Assembly: GCA_038373885.1 (NCBI GenBank)
Contig: JAWZYV010012536.1
Location: 144,231-208,230, forward strand
Source of the DNA: Cheiracanthium punctorium
Lineage: Eukaryota; Arthropoda; Arachnida; Araneae; Cheiracanthiidae
Direction of reading: 5' to 3'
Length of the DNA: 64,000 nucleotides
In this document: positions 32,301 to 41,327 of the stretch, in pieces
How positions within the stretch are numbered: the first letter of the stretch is position 1
Layout: each line of letters starts with the position of its first letter
Program-made: the position numbers and the translations under genes
The notes under the pieces: generated by a model
Seen by the model: the letters and a program-made list of their open reading frames with translations, nothing else
Database searches by the model: none
What the model was told of the DNA's origin: nothing

Positions 32301-33698
32301 TCGGTCGTTGTGGACATACCAGCAAGTAAACCAAGTGATTTACGTTTTAACCAAATGAAAGATGAAGAATTGAAAAAGATAATTAACAGCTTTGAAAGTG
32401 ACCAAAAAAGTGTTGACTATTATAACTGGACCGAACGTGGTTACATTATGAACCAAGGTGTTTTGTACAGATATTCCCCAAGTTCAGATTCGGAAGAGGC
32501 ACAGCTTGTTGTGCCATCGCACGAGAAAGAAAAGATTATGAAAGTATACCATGATTCGCCAACAGCAGGTCATTACGGTGCTGAAGGAACTTATGATAGA
32601 ATTTCCAAAAGATACTATTGGACCGGAATGCGTTCATATATTGCAAACTATGTAAAGAACTGTGCTGAATGCAACAGGTACAAGCCGTCAAATCAAAAAC
32701 CATTAGGATTGTTGCAAACTCCTGTTTATTCTCAAAGGTTTGAAGTCCTATCTATTGATCTTTTTGGTCCCTTACCAGAAAGTAAAAGTGGCAAAAAGTG
32801 GATATTTATTGTTGAAGATTGTGCAACTAGATGGGTAGAATTGTTTGCCTTAAAGCAAGCCACTGCAAAGGAGTGTGCAACGACGTTGTTAGAAGAAGTT
32901 ATTTTGAGATATGGTCTCCCAAGACGTCTAATTAGTGATAACGGAAGCCAATTTGTCAGTGGTGTAATGCAACAACTCTGTTTCCTCTTGGATATAAAAC
33001 AAAGCTTGATTCCTGTCTATCATCCACAAGCTAACCCTGTAGAGAGGAAAAATCGGGATCTGAAACCGAGATTGGCTATCCTTGTGGGTAATGAACATGA
33101 CTCTTGGGAAGAAAAGCTCCCAACAATTCGTTTTGCTATGAACACTGCCAAATGTGATACCACCGGACAAAGTGCAGCATATTTGCAGTTCGGCCGAGAA
33201 CTACGGACAGTCGATGACGTACAGCATGACATACGTGCAGTTATTTATAACGACAATTTTGTGCCAGAAATTACACCATATTTGAAGAGATTTGCTAATA
33301 TTTCTAAGGAAATTAAGGAAAGAGTGGAAATAAAACAAGACCAAAGAAAGAAATATGCTGATCGTAAAAGGCAGCAAGGACCTAACTTCATACCGGGAGA
33401 TAAAGTATGGGTAACCTCACATCCTGTGAGTAAAGCCTCCAATCACAAAACTGCAAAGTTCATGCCTAAGCGTGATGGACCATATGTGATATTGACTCAA
33501 AGATCGCCTACTACATTTGAAATTGCAAGCCTGGATAATCCACATGAACCGCTTGCAACATATCATTCATCAGCATTAAAATTGTGTCATAATTCGGACG
33601 CTACACCAGTGGCTCCGATAAGAAAACGAGGTAGACCACCGAAAAAGCCTCCTGGTTCTTCGTCGGGACGTCGTCAGAACCAGAGGGGGAGGATGTAA
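29364..33698 (+). CDS. Gag-Pol polyprotein, Ty3/gypsy
   Basis: One 1444-residue frame with gag and pol fused. Residues 1-310 are gag-like, rich in charged helices. A zinc knuckle at 320-333 reads CYGCGNPGYIKAKC, in which the usual His is Tyr328. Protease: D378 in CADTGAS. Reverse transcriptase: LDLRSGYHQVNV, then YLDD at 703-706. RNase H: D852 in RTDASSYALG, then ERNYSTTEREALAVIW and SDHQPLRWL. Integrase: HHCC zinc finger starting H1063 (HDSPTAGHYGAEG...CAECNRYK); core D1132, D1192 and E1227 (34 residues between the last two, in HPQANPVERKN). The C-terminus has a GPY/F-like module (KRDGPYVILTQ) and an AT-hook-like RKRGRPPKKPP. It would form particles, copy the RNA and integrate the cDNA. All catalytic residues are present. 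The Met at 29364 is the first after the primer site. Confidence 0.95.
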   Translation: MAYLGKARKEDLILLAQEMGEEEVSTDLKIIDLRNLIMKSKNYEEVFVKDVLSNIIEVRKLKEQEIINDKNLEIERLRSQLEAHRLGLPTEINRASVEMNQSILEVQKLLPVFSPKEDDMGLFLNLFERQLNFFNVPDSKWVAYLIGVLPADIAKLIAREPNEKTQNYKYVKNLLLQRFKLTADKFRQLFCQHNKSPDGTWRDFYFELRTYLEGRISELGISDFESLKDLIIADQIKRKPPSEMRDHFMDEWADWNSPSELAEKLDAYVNIRNNLGKDSVYFRKKFSGYKTSSPKRDYQSKWSERTQVKSVSEDRNPLTCYGCGNPGYIKAKCPNCSKNREEQTRFNPVHMYTCLSLPPPTVLLDISIFEATGAVCADTGASRSIGGESLYKFLKERGQIFTDLEPSMQLADGHRTTSRVLSADVPITIQNRTFITNLIFLPHAKGNRTLLGVDFLQKSGIVLDIKSGFWHFDDTPRHKFSFTKEDPNLEDPVENIEVNSYSLRESEGSRLDSEEKKILNDLLCKYERIFQAGGEATPLVEHHINTGNHPPVSVPPYRLSPAKRELLKAKINDLLVKGIIEECESPYSAPVVLVPKPNGDVRLCIDYRKLNSVTIPDSYPLPRMDDLLHQAKRTEFMSTLDLRSGYHQVNVYAPDRDKTAFVCSLGTFRYRRMPFGLRNAPATFQRLMDNFRKGLPGINILTYLDDIIILSSTFEQHMSDLEAVFQILEKWKLFVNREKCNFACNKVKYLGHWITPNGIEVDSEKVEAITRIPPPKNVKQLQSFLQTCSWYRRFIPNFAELSRPLSNLTKKKSTWFWGTHEENAFQALKRCLVPAPILEQADETKPFIVRTDASSYALGAVLLQGENSEERVIEYASRLLNSAERNYSTTEREALAVIWALNKFRGYIDGSEVTVASDHQPLRWLMSLKSPSGRLARWALQLQEFNLKIEYIPGKANVIADMLSRPSCGHPPKDSCELCSVVVDIPASKPSDLRFNQMKDEELKKIINSFESDQKSVDYYNWTERGYIMNQGVLYRYSPSSDSEEAQLVVPSHEKEKIMKVYHDSPTAGHYGAEGTYDRISKRYYWTGMRSYIANYVKNCAECNRYKPSNQKPLGLLQTPVYSQRFEVLSIDLFGPLPESKSGKKWIFIVEDCATRWVELFALKQATAKECATTLLEEVILRYGLPRRLISDNGSQFVSGVMQQLCFLLDIKQSLIPVYHPQANPVERKNRDLKPRLAILVGNEHDSWEEKLPTIRFAMNTAKCDTTGQSAAYLQFGRELRTVDDVQHDIRAVIYNDNFVPEITPYLKRFANISKEIKERVEIKQDQRKKYADRKRQQGPNFIPGDKVWVTSHPVSKASNHKTAKFMPKRDGPYVILTQRSPTTFEIASLDNPHEPLATYHSSALKLCHNSDATPVAPIRKRGRPPKKPPGSSSGRRQNQRGRM
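33681..33693 (+). promoter_or_regulatory. Polypurine tract
   Basis: AGAGGGGGAGGA lies immediately before the 3' LTR and overlaps the last codons of gag-pol. This is the usual primer for plus-strand synthesis. Confidence 0.8.
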
Positions 33699-33925
33699 CA
33701 ATCGTAAAATGACGTCAAAGCATCGTCATCCTTTTAGTTACAATCCACCCAACTAACTCCATGGCGCGAGGTCGCGATTTTCATTGGCGCGAGCTCGCGA
33801 TTTTCATTTATCCAGTAATTCGCCTAATTTTGGTGTTCTAAAGTTTTAGTGAAAGATGTTTGCAAGAAAATATTGTAAGAGGATTTTGTAATGGTTGTAA
33901 CGAATAAAATGATGTTTACAGCTAA
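33694..33925 (+). repeat. 3' LTR of gypsy element
   Basis: Identical, as read, to the 5' LTR; begins TGTAACA, overlapping the stop of gag-pol (TAA at 33696-33698), and is followed by the ATATT duplication. Confidence 0.9.
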
Positions 33926-33930
33926 ATATT

Positions 33931-34327
33931 AAAATTTATTTTTAGGGCTAATTAATTAGTTAATGGAATTACTAATGTTAATTAGATGTAAATAAAACTA
34001 AAACTCCCCTCGTGTTACACTTCAGAGGGGCTTATCCCATTCATTCCTTCCCCTTGCGTGTTCTAATGTCCAGGTTTTGTGCGATAATAAAATAAAACAC
34101 AACTTTTACGAACTTTTCTTTATTTAATATCAGCAAATTTGAGAAACGCTAGACAATTAATGTCCATTCTCTTTCATAGATGGCGCCATGAACGCACGCT
34201 TTCGAAAGGAAAATCAAGCTGTATTCCAGCTTGACAATTCAACTTGACTTCTGCAAGCTTGCTGCAAGCTTAAATTGAATTGAACTGTCAAGCTTGCATT
34301 AATACGTCAAATTCAAAGAAATGTCAA
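33931..34327. other. Right internal region before the nested element
   Basis: Contains GGGCTAATTAATTAGTTAA, a CAGAGGGGC stretch and CAAGCTT-rich blocks (34200-34310) resembling 27640-27700. No open frame of note. Confidence 0.4.
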
Positions 34328-34689
34328 CCCAGCAAACACACTACTGCCCGCAAACTGATGGCAGGGTACCCGCCCCGTGCTGGCAAAGTGCCGTACGCCG
34401 GGAGCACAGTGCATTGCCGTCAGTTTAAAGTCACTGGAATACCAATGCCTGAAAAATGCATATGCGCCAGTACATTGCCAGTAATGGTGAAATGCCTGTC
34501 GCGCCCATGTGTCTAAAACATGCATGACATAGTTAACGGCGTGGTACTGTTTAAAATGTACTGGGCCAGCACTTTTTAGAGGTAATGGGCCAGTAAATAT
34601 TTCGTAGTGTTAGCATAAAATTTCGTTATTTCATTTAAATAATCAAACTCTGATAGGCGTTCATATTATTATTATTATTATTAGGGAGC

Positions 34690-35125
34690 TGAGGGGACTG
34701 CAGCCTCCTCCCCCGCGAAATGGGACACTTTACTTAGCTCGCAATTGATATTTAGCTTATAATTGGATGTTGGCTTACAATTTGATACCCAGTCCCTCTC
34801 CGAAATAAAATTCTTGCTACGCTGCTGCTTTCCCTCAAATGTAAAAGCTGCAGTCGAGCTAGCCATGCCGCAAATTTGAAAGAGAAAGCTGCACACTAAA
34901 TTACAAAATCTGTGTTTTTTCTCGGCTTACCGATGTGCAGTTTTCAGTTCTAGGTTAGGAAGTTTATTTGGCTACTTGATATCGATCGACAGTTTCAACA
35001 GTTTTTTGTAGCTGCCCTGGGCGGTTGCCCAGTTTGCCACACCGAAGAACGTATACAGGGGGGGGGGGTCCAGTGAGTCCAACCCCCCCCCCCATCCGAA
35101 ATTTCGTCTTTTGTTAGCAAAATAA
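34690..35125. mobile_element. Degenerate hAT MITE, relative of 36360 element
   Basis: It shares blocks with 36360-36844: AAAAGCTGCA...CTAGC, AAATTTGAAA, AAATTAC..ATTCTG-like text, CCCTGGGCG.TTGCCCAGTTTGCCA and, past poly-G/C tracts, CGTCTTTTGTTAGCAAAATA. Its ends are too eroded to define a target duplication. Confidence 0.45.
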
Positions 35126-35655
35126 TAATGATGAAGAATGAAGTGTTTGTGCGAAAATTTTTGCCTTTTTTACCGTTTGGACTCTCAAAATTTTTGGACA
35201 TTCCCCGATTTTTTTTTTTTTTTGGGGGGTGGGGGACGTCTCTGGCCACCAGCTAAGGAAAGCTATAGGGCTCCTGCACTTATTTTCTTAGAAATAATGG
35301 GACAGTATTTTCATGTAATAGTCAAAATTAGAAACTACGCAGATATTTTGTTCAGACTCATTTATTTAAAAACGCTACTTAGATTGTTGTTCAATTATTC
35401 CCCGTATTTACTGCTTTTCGTACGAAACTTCTAGCAGGTGCAAAAGAAAAAAAAATAAATAAAAAAAGAGACAGACATATATATGAGACGTCTTTCACAG
35501 CTTAAAACTGCTAATATCAGATTTGGCGATATTAGGTTGCAATATTCGAATTGTTTTCGCAGATCTGGCTATATTTATTGAGATTATTTGTTAGTCGTTT
35601 TCAGCGAATGTATTCGAACCTCCAAACCAAAGGGAGTTTAAACCACTATTGAACC

Positions 35656-35824
35656 CAAGGGCGGACCCAGAAACTTTTTTCGGAGGGGGCGCAAATCGTA
35701 AATACTCATTTTATCTAGTGTAAAGAACACTCAATATTGGTGAAAGCCCCATTTATCCAGTGTAAATATACTTTTCTCGGAGGGGGCGCGCGCCCTCTGC
35801 GCCCTCCCCCTGGATCCGCCTTTG
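35656..35824. mobile_element. hAT-type MITE, 169 bp
   Basis: Ends CAAGGGCGGACCCAG and, in reverse complement, CAAAGGCGGATCCAG. Exact 8-bp flanks ATTGAACC at 35648-35655 and 35825-35832. The interior has repeated CGGAGGGGGCGC. A hAT superfamily origin is inferred from the TIR and duplication length. Confidence 0.9.
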
Positions 35825-36359
35825 ATTGAACCAATTAGAAAAACTAAAAATGCTAGCATTATACTCAAAATACAGTTAAATACTTATATAAGTTACTACT
35901 TATATAAGTTACTAGTTAATACTTATATATAGTTTAAAGAACAAATAAAGATACAGCCAATCTTGAGTAATTCAAAGTTAAAAGGACACAAGAAAAATTT
36001 CGAAAAATATATATTTTCACAAAAAATTGATACATTAAAAAAAATTCTAGGAATCGACCATAAATTCGAATTTTTCAAGTTTTATTTAGAGCAGTACGCA
36101 TAGGGATGGATGCGAGAGGAGACAGAGATTCACACCTTTTTTTGCAAGATGAGACAAACATTTTTAACATTACGATACGGGGATCTTGTTAGATGAGAAA
36201 AGCATTTTTAACATTATGATATAGGGATTTTAAGTGACGAGACAAATTTTTAGGCTGTTTTGCGAGAGGCCTATTTTTCGTCTAGCTTTCATCCCCTAAT
36301 ACGCACATTTCAGGGGTACAAAGGTTCCACCCTTCTTCGTAGGGGCGTAGTGAATGAGG

Positions 36360-36844
36360 CAGGGACGTGCTTAGGGTTTTAGCGGGCCCTGGGCAAAACA
36401 TATTTAGCGGCCCGAGATAAAAAACAATTAAGGGCCTTTCACTTTTCTTTACTTAATAAAATAATTGTGGATCTTGTCATGTCTCCCCCCCTCCACCAGC
36501 ACAGATCGCTACTGCTACTGTAATTAAGTAAATTACATTAACTAATTAAGATTTTAATACAATAAGTATCCATAATGTAAAAGCTGCATCTAGCTACTTA
36601 ACATGTTGTAAATTTGAAAAAAGATAAGCTATATAGGAAATTACATATTCTGCACATTTAAAGGCACTAATTTTATCGAAATTTAAAAGCTTCAATCCCT
36701 CCTCCCCCGGCCCCATAAACGAAAAATTTGGGTTTTCGTCAACAAAATAACGTTAATGAAAGTTTGATCACCTGATATCCACGAATTCAACACTTAGAGG
36801 CCCTGGGCGATGGCCAAGTTTGCCACCCCTTAAGCACGGCTCTG
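36360..36844. mobile_element. hAT-type MITE, 485 bp
   Basis: Ends CAGGGACGTGCTTAGGG and, in reverse complement, CAGAGCCGTGCTTAAGGGG. Flanks GAATGAGG (36352-36359) and GAAGGAGG (36845-36852) differ by one base. Internal subterminal blocks GCCCTGGGCAAAA and CCCTGGGCGATGGCC face each other. Confidence 0.82.
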
Positions 36845-36852
36845 GAAGGAGG

Positions 36853-37480
36853 GTGGACTTTTCGTACCACCCGAAACGTACATATTGTTTATTCGATTTT
36901 ATTAAAGTGCCTTTATAATAATGTATTATTTGCGTTAAGCATTTAACTATTTATTTCCGCGTTTAACCTGTTCGCTCTCATTATTGAAAAGATGCACCGG
37001 GGAATACTATCCTTCTTTGTCATGTTGCTTCTCAGTATGGGATTTTAAATGCCCCTTCCCCTCCGACTGCGCTAGCTGAGTCGCTGGGCCTCAGCAAAGC
37101 ATTCAAAACCATATGCTAAATTGAGTTTTCAGCGCCCCTTCTGTTTTCCTGAATGGAAAACAATGGTAATTCGAAAATATTGTGCCCCTTGTATATGCTA
37201 TGAACGGGGGCATATGCCCCTCTAGCCCCCACCCCCTTAAAACTTTTCACTATTCGAATATTCACTCTTTTGTTTGAATATATTTGATAAGTTTTATAAG
37301 CTACTTTCGTGCTAAATGGATAGTATGTAGTAAAATTCAAATTCCTCACAAACATAAAAAAAGGAACATTTTACACTTTCCACAGCATTTGAGAAAAACG
37401 AAGATCCCAACTTCACATCAAAAGCAAAACAATTTTAATATAAATATGTGTATGGTTATTACAAGCTGAATAATTACAAG

Positions 37481-37516
<36 letters not shown>

Positions 37517-38580
37517 GCACACTAAAGAAATGTTTATGATACGCCGGCGCCCACAGAAGGGTTATAGGCGGCTTCAGTGAGATGTTATGAAAAGTTGGCG
37601 AGTTTAAAACGGAAATGGCGATTTTTGGGTTTATAAGTTTTGGCAACCCATTCAATTGAGAGCGCTTCCCATACTCTTACGTTAAACAACGGCCAAATTT
37701 TATTTGTTATTTGATGAATTACGCATGAAGTACTTTTTTAGGATACAAAATTTTGCAGATTCCTCATTGTTATATATAGATTTCGAAAAAGTTAAATTGG
37801 TATTTTTAAACAGTTTCACAAAGCTAGTAAAATTTCAACATTTGGAACAGTTATTTATATAAAACAACGCTGTTTGAATGCTGAAATCTTTGTTAGCTCA
37901 TAACTTTGATGGCCTTACCGTGATAACTTGGATACAATATACTTGGATATAATAATACCTTGGAGAACTATGGATTAAAATAACAGGTAAATCTTTTAAG
38001 TTTTACTGTTTTTAAAGTACATACTCTCACAGCATATTTTAGTGTATAAAACTATTTTCCTCCTTAAATTTTGAGTCATGTAGTATACAGCAGGTAGATA
38101 AAGGAATTTCTTTTCAAAATAGGTAACAAAAAATCTTTTGATCTAAATAAAATGTTACCCTAATGTTATGTGTCACCATATAGCAACTTTATTTATTATT
38201 ACTTCCTGTAAGATTATGATTTATATATTAATGAGTATGTCATTTTATCTCTCACGCCCGTTACTAAAAATTGTCCCAAATATGTTTCCCAAAAATGCGA
38301 CATAATTTTACATATATTTAAATACTATTAGTTCACAACAGCTTTAATCTATTGCTACAGTATTTCGTAAGCTGTAGAATATGCATCACATGTATTTTTC
38401 TATAAATAGGTTACGATCCTAAAAATTTCAACATTGGGTTAACAGGCGAAATACACGAAAGATGAGATATAAAGTGACATAGTCAATTAATATCGTTTTA
38501 ATATGGCAATAATGAAACTAAAATATTAGGGGGGTGGGGGGTTCATGGAGGGTCTCCCCCTGACGAGGCCCGAACAGCAG
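36853..38580. other. Unassigned AT-rich sequence with microsatellite
   Basis: No gene recognised. A (TA)n run occupies 37484-37513. A GC-richer stretch near 37540-37630 has GGCGAGTTT/GGCGATTTTT words like those of R1. Short frames on both strands around 37116-37655 are without domains. Confidence 0.5.
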
Positions 38581-38583
38581 AGT

Positions 38584-38622
<39 letters not shown>
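38584..38622. repeat. (CT)n(AT)n microsatellite
   Basis: About ten CT units followed by about ten AT units. The flanking GTGGGGGGTTCATGGAGGG and GAGGCCCGAAC may be an old hAT end. Confidence 0.9.
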
Positions 38623-38623
<1 letters not shown>

Positions 38624-38984
38624 AACCGTAAAATATTAAAACTCATTTATAAAATCTCTTTAATTATGAGATATTGAAATTAAACTGTTTATAAATTATT
38701 TTATGTAGGTTTTGACATGTGTTATATCCTCTCTCATAAAAAAAAATATGTTTTGAAAATGAAAATTTGTAAGAAAATTGCAGTTTGTGAAAACTGTACA
38801 CAATTCACTAATGTTGGGCGAACATAATTTGCAAATGATGTACTAATGGATTTTGCTGTTGTTTTTAATTTTTCATGTATCTAGTTTTTTATCTTAAAAT
38901 GTTACCCTTAAGCAGTGTCTTTTTTTTTTTTTGGAATGGGTTGATGAATAAGCCCCCCTACCCCGGATCCGCCACTGGCTCGTA
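38623..38984. other. AT-rich stretch ending in a hAT-like terminus
   Basis: The segment ends TACCCCGGATCCGCCACTG at 38979, the reverse of a CAGTGGCGGATCC terminus typical of hAT elements, but no left partner with a matching duplication was found. Confidence 0.4.
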
Positions 38985-39365
38985 TTTTAGTTATGGCAGC
39001 GTTACTGTAAATAGGCACTAATCCGGTACCGTGCCATTATATTGTAGTCACTGTTAAGGCACCAGGCCAGTGCCTTTATTTTTAATATTAGCCGGCACCC
39101 GGCCGTTTCATTTTGGGCATTATAAACTTAATGGGCCAGTGCCTTTATATAAACGGCCGGCATATGCAGTATGCCAGTAGAGTGCCGCTGCCTTCCCGGG
39201 CTTCTGGCAAGGTACTTCTCGGGCGACCACTTTTGGTACGATTCGGTTACTTTTTGCAGTGCCGGGACGGCGCTGTACGTGATGGCAGAAAGGCACTCGC
39301 AAGGTAATCCGCCAGCAGGTGTGTGCTTGCTGGGAAGCTTGATTTAAGCTTATGTGCTGTCTGGG

Positions 39366-39590
39366 ACACGCGCATTAAACAAAATACTTTGAATTTTTAT
39401 AATAAATTCAAATGAATTCAATTGAATTTTTATAATAAATTTTTGCGTCAAAGCCTTTTAATGTAATTAGATTTCTAACTCATTTTTAAACTCATGACGT
39501 CAAAATGACATCATTCTCAGTTGCGATATCTAACATGAATTACTGAAAGAAGATGAAGAAGAAGAAGAAGAAGAAGAAAAAAAGGAAAAA
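39366..39590 (-). mobile_element. Heli-B Helitron, minus copy, part 2 of 3
   Basis: The text CACGCGCATTAAACAAAATA then AAAGCCTTTTAATGTAATTA is the reverse complement of about 25690-25865 in the full-length copy, continuing exactly where 27613 broke off. It ends in a (GAA)n expansion (39550-39580), where R2 is inserted. Confidence 0.82.
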
Positions 39591-40867
39591 AATCTGTAAC
39601 ACTTTCAGATTTTAAATACACACTAAAGTGCTATATATTAAAAACGTATCATAGTTTGTGCGTCGTCTCTATTTTTCTTCCTTATTCCATTAATTTGGAA
39701 AGTGTATCATTATTCATGACTGTGCCTTATTTTGCTTCCTTGTTTCATAAAACTCATCTTTGGAATCGAAATCTATCTTAAAATTGCCTACTTAAACTAT
39801 TTTACAACCGTTGCCAAGTGTATTCCAACTACTTCACCGTTTTAAATATTGTTTCGAATGTCCATCATAATTCATGAGTGTGCCGTGTTTCTCTTTCTGG
39901 TTTGACTCCTACTTTAACGTCCCGACTGTCGCCAAGGTGGCGATCATTAAACATATGGAGCTACCACGACGTTTTTTTGTATTTATGTGGCAACCCTAAT
40001 TTAGAATTAAAATGGCGATTTGGAACAACATGCAAGTAAAGCATTCCGTTACATTTTTATTTATTTTGGGTTGCCAATTAATGTAGTTTTAATAATTAAG
40101 TGTCTTCAAATTCCTTAACTTGTGCGCTTATCGCTAGTTTGTTCCCTGTAGTTTTCATCCAGTTCTTTTGGGAGCGTTGAAACTTGTGCATAAGTCCTAG
40201 AGACCCATGACTGCAAAGCTCGGCAAAGTGCAGGATTTTTTAGGTTGGCGAGAGCGGGGCGTTAAAATAGGAATCAACTCTTGCTTGTACCGTAAAACGC
40301 ATCTTTGGAATTGAAATCTATCTTAAAATCGCCTACTGAAACTATTTTACAATCATCTCCAGGCATATTCGAACTATATCCCGTAGACATTTTAAATACT
40401 GTTTGGAATAGGCATCATAATCCATGAGTGTAGCGTGTTTCCTAGCTTGTTCCATAAAACACTTCTTCGGAATAAAAATCTATATTGAAATCGCCTAACA
40501 AAACATTTTAACAATTTTCGCCTGGCATAGTCAAACTATACTTCACCTTTATAAATACCATTTGGAAAGTGCATCATACTCTATCAATGTACCGTATTTG
40601 TCTTCGTTGTTCTGTAAAACACTTCTTCGAAATTAAAATCTATTTTAAAATCACCTACTAAAACTATTTTACATGTGTTTTCTCTCTCTCTAACCAGGTA
40701 TTTTCTAGCTATACTCGAAATGTATTTATAAAGAAACCCAAACAATTCATTAAAAAAAAACACGTTTGAAAAGTGACTCGACGCTCTAATTGTAGAAAAA
40801 GTGTCTACACAAAAAACCTGGGAGAAATTAATATCACTATGGTGCTAAAACAAACAAACAAACAAAC
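39591..40867 (+). repeat. R2 interspersed repeat, long copy
   Basis: Begins AATCTGTAACACTTTCAGAT, then CACACTAAAGTGCTATATAT. It matches 7530-8830 through most of its length but lacks the MITE found there. It carries four copies of a module (CTTCTTCGGAATAAAAATCT-like, then AAATCGCCTAC, then CAGGCATATTC) at about 39743, 40287, 40449 and 40613, the last three 162-164 bp apart. It ends in AAACAAACAAACAAACAAA, which looks like a retroposon-type tail. No coding sequence. Confidence 0.65.
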
Positions 40868-41065
40868 AAAAAAAAACACTTTATTTTATTTTCTACAGCA
40901 TCTGATAATCAGGATGGAAGTTTATTATTTCGATCGTGGTATAATTTTTTGTCAAAACTTGTTAAGCTCATTAAGCTTTTTAATGCATTTTTACACTCGC
41001 GACATCAAAATAACGTCAATCTCACTTGAATTATTTAAGGTAATAAATAAATAAATCTAACATGG
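40868..41065 (-). mobile_element. Heli-B Helitron, minus copy, part 3 of 3
   Basis: AACACTTTATTTTATTTTCT, then CTGATAATCAGGATGGAAGT, TTTGTCAAAACTTGTTAA and TCAATCTCACTTGAATTATT are the reverse complement of about 25490-25690. The 5' terminal 100 bp of the Helitron are not found beyond 41065. Confidence 0.8.
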
Positions 41066-41327
41066 TTAGTAGAGCCCCTGCTAATGTAAAAAAGACGCCT
41101 CCTTTTACGCTCTATGTATGTATAGTTTTTGAGTTCGAAATGACGCCCCTTCGAAGCCGGTGCCCAGATGCAATGCTTGTCGTGTCGGGCTGCCCCTGGT
41201 TACAAAATTAAGACGGTTAAATGATAAAAACCTACGAAAAGGTACAAATTATTTTCGTCCTATATTAATTCTGAAGAGCTTCTGGTTATATTGGCCTTTA
41301 TCAAAAAACGGAAAGAAATAAAAAGTA

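Larger units (their letters stand above)
29039..33930 (+). mobile_element. Ty3/gypsy LTR retrotransposon, apparently intact
   Basis: A 4882-bp element (29044-33925) between direct repeats ATATT (29039-29043 and 33926-33930). Order: 5' LTR, tRNA-Lys type primer site, one gag-pol frame, purine tract, 3' LTR. No env frame follows integrase. LTRs read identically over 232 bases, so insertion was recent. It lies in the left part of the 11.75-kb element and must be younger than it. Pol order (protease, RT, RNase H, integrase) is that of Ty3/gypsy. Confidence 0.93.
34328..39334. mobile_element. Nested 5.0-kb CCCAGCA element
   Basis: Ends CCCAGCAAACACACTACTGC at 34328 and, in reverse complement, CCCAGCAAGCACACACCTGC at 39334. 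AA lies on each side, a possible 2-bp duplication. The left 300 bases (CTGGCAAAGTGCCG, TGCATATGCGCCAGTACATT, GTTAACGGCGTGG) recur at 59804-60090 after the same CCCAGCAAACAC end, so this is a dispersed family. The right 350 bases are full of CCGGCAC/GTGCC words. The interior is mostly other old repeats. No transposase is visible. It lies 31 bp from the right end of the similarly ended larger element. Confidence 0.6.
27614..39365. mobile_element. 11.75-kb composite TIR element
   Basis: Ends are CCCAGACAGCACAGCAAAC at 27614 and, in reverse complement, CCCAGACAGCACATAAGC at 39365: a 13-bp perfect TIR with further AAGCTT-rich similarity inside. AC flanks each side (27612-27613 and 39366-39367), a possible 2-bp duplication. 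Joining the flanks restores Heli-B text seen intact at about 25851-25875. Within it lie CAAGCTT-rich ends, a tRNA-like piece, the gypsy retrotransposon and a related 5-kb element (34328-39334). No transposase was found, so the superfamily is unknown. Confidence 0.7.

Noticed and set aside
35055..35095. Poly-G and poly-C tracts as a structured G-quadruplex regulatory site
   Set aside because: They fall inside a decayed hAT MITE; nothing indicates a gene nearby to regulate.
38930..38984. Right end of another hAT element (CCGGATCCGCCACTG)
   Set aside because: No left end with a matching 8-bp duplication was located, so no element was called.
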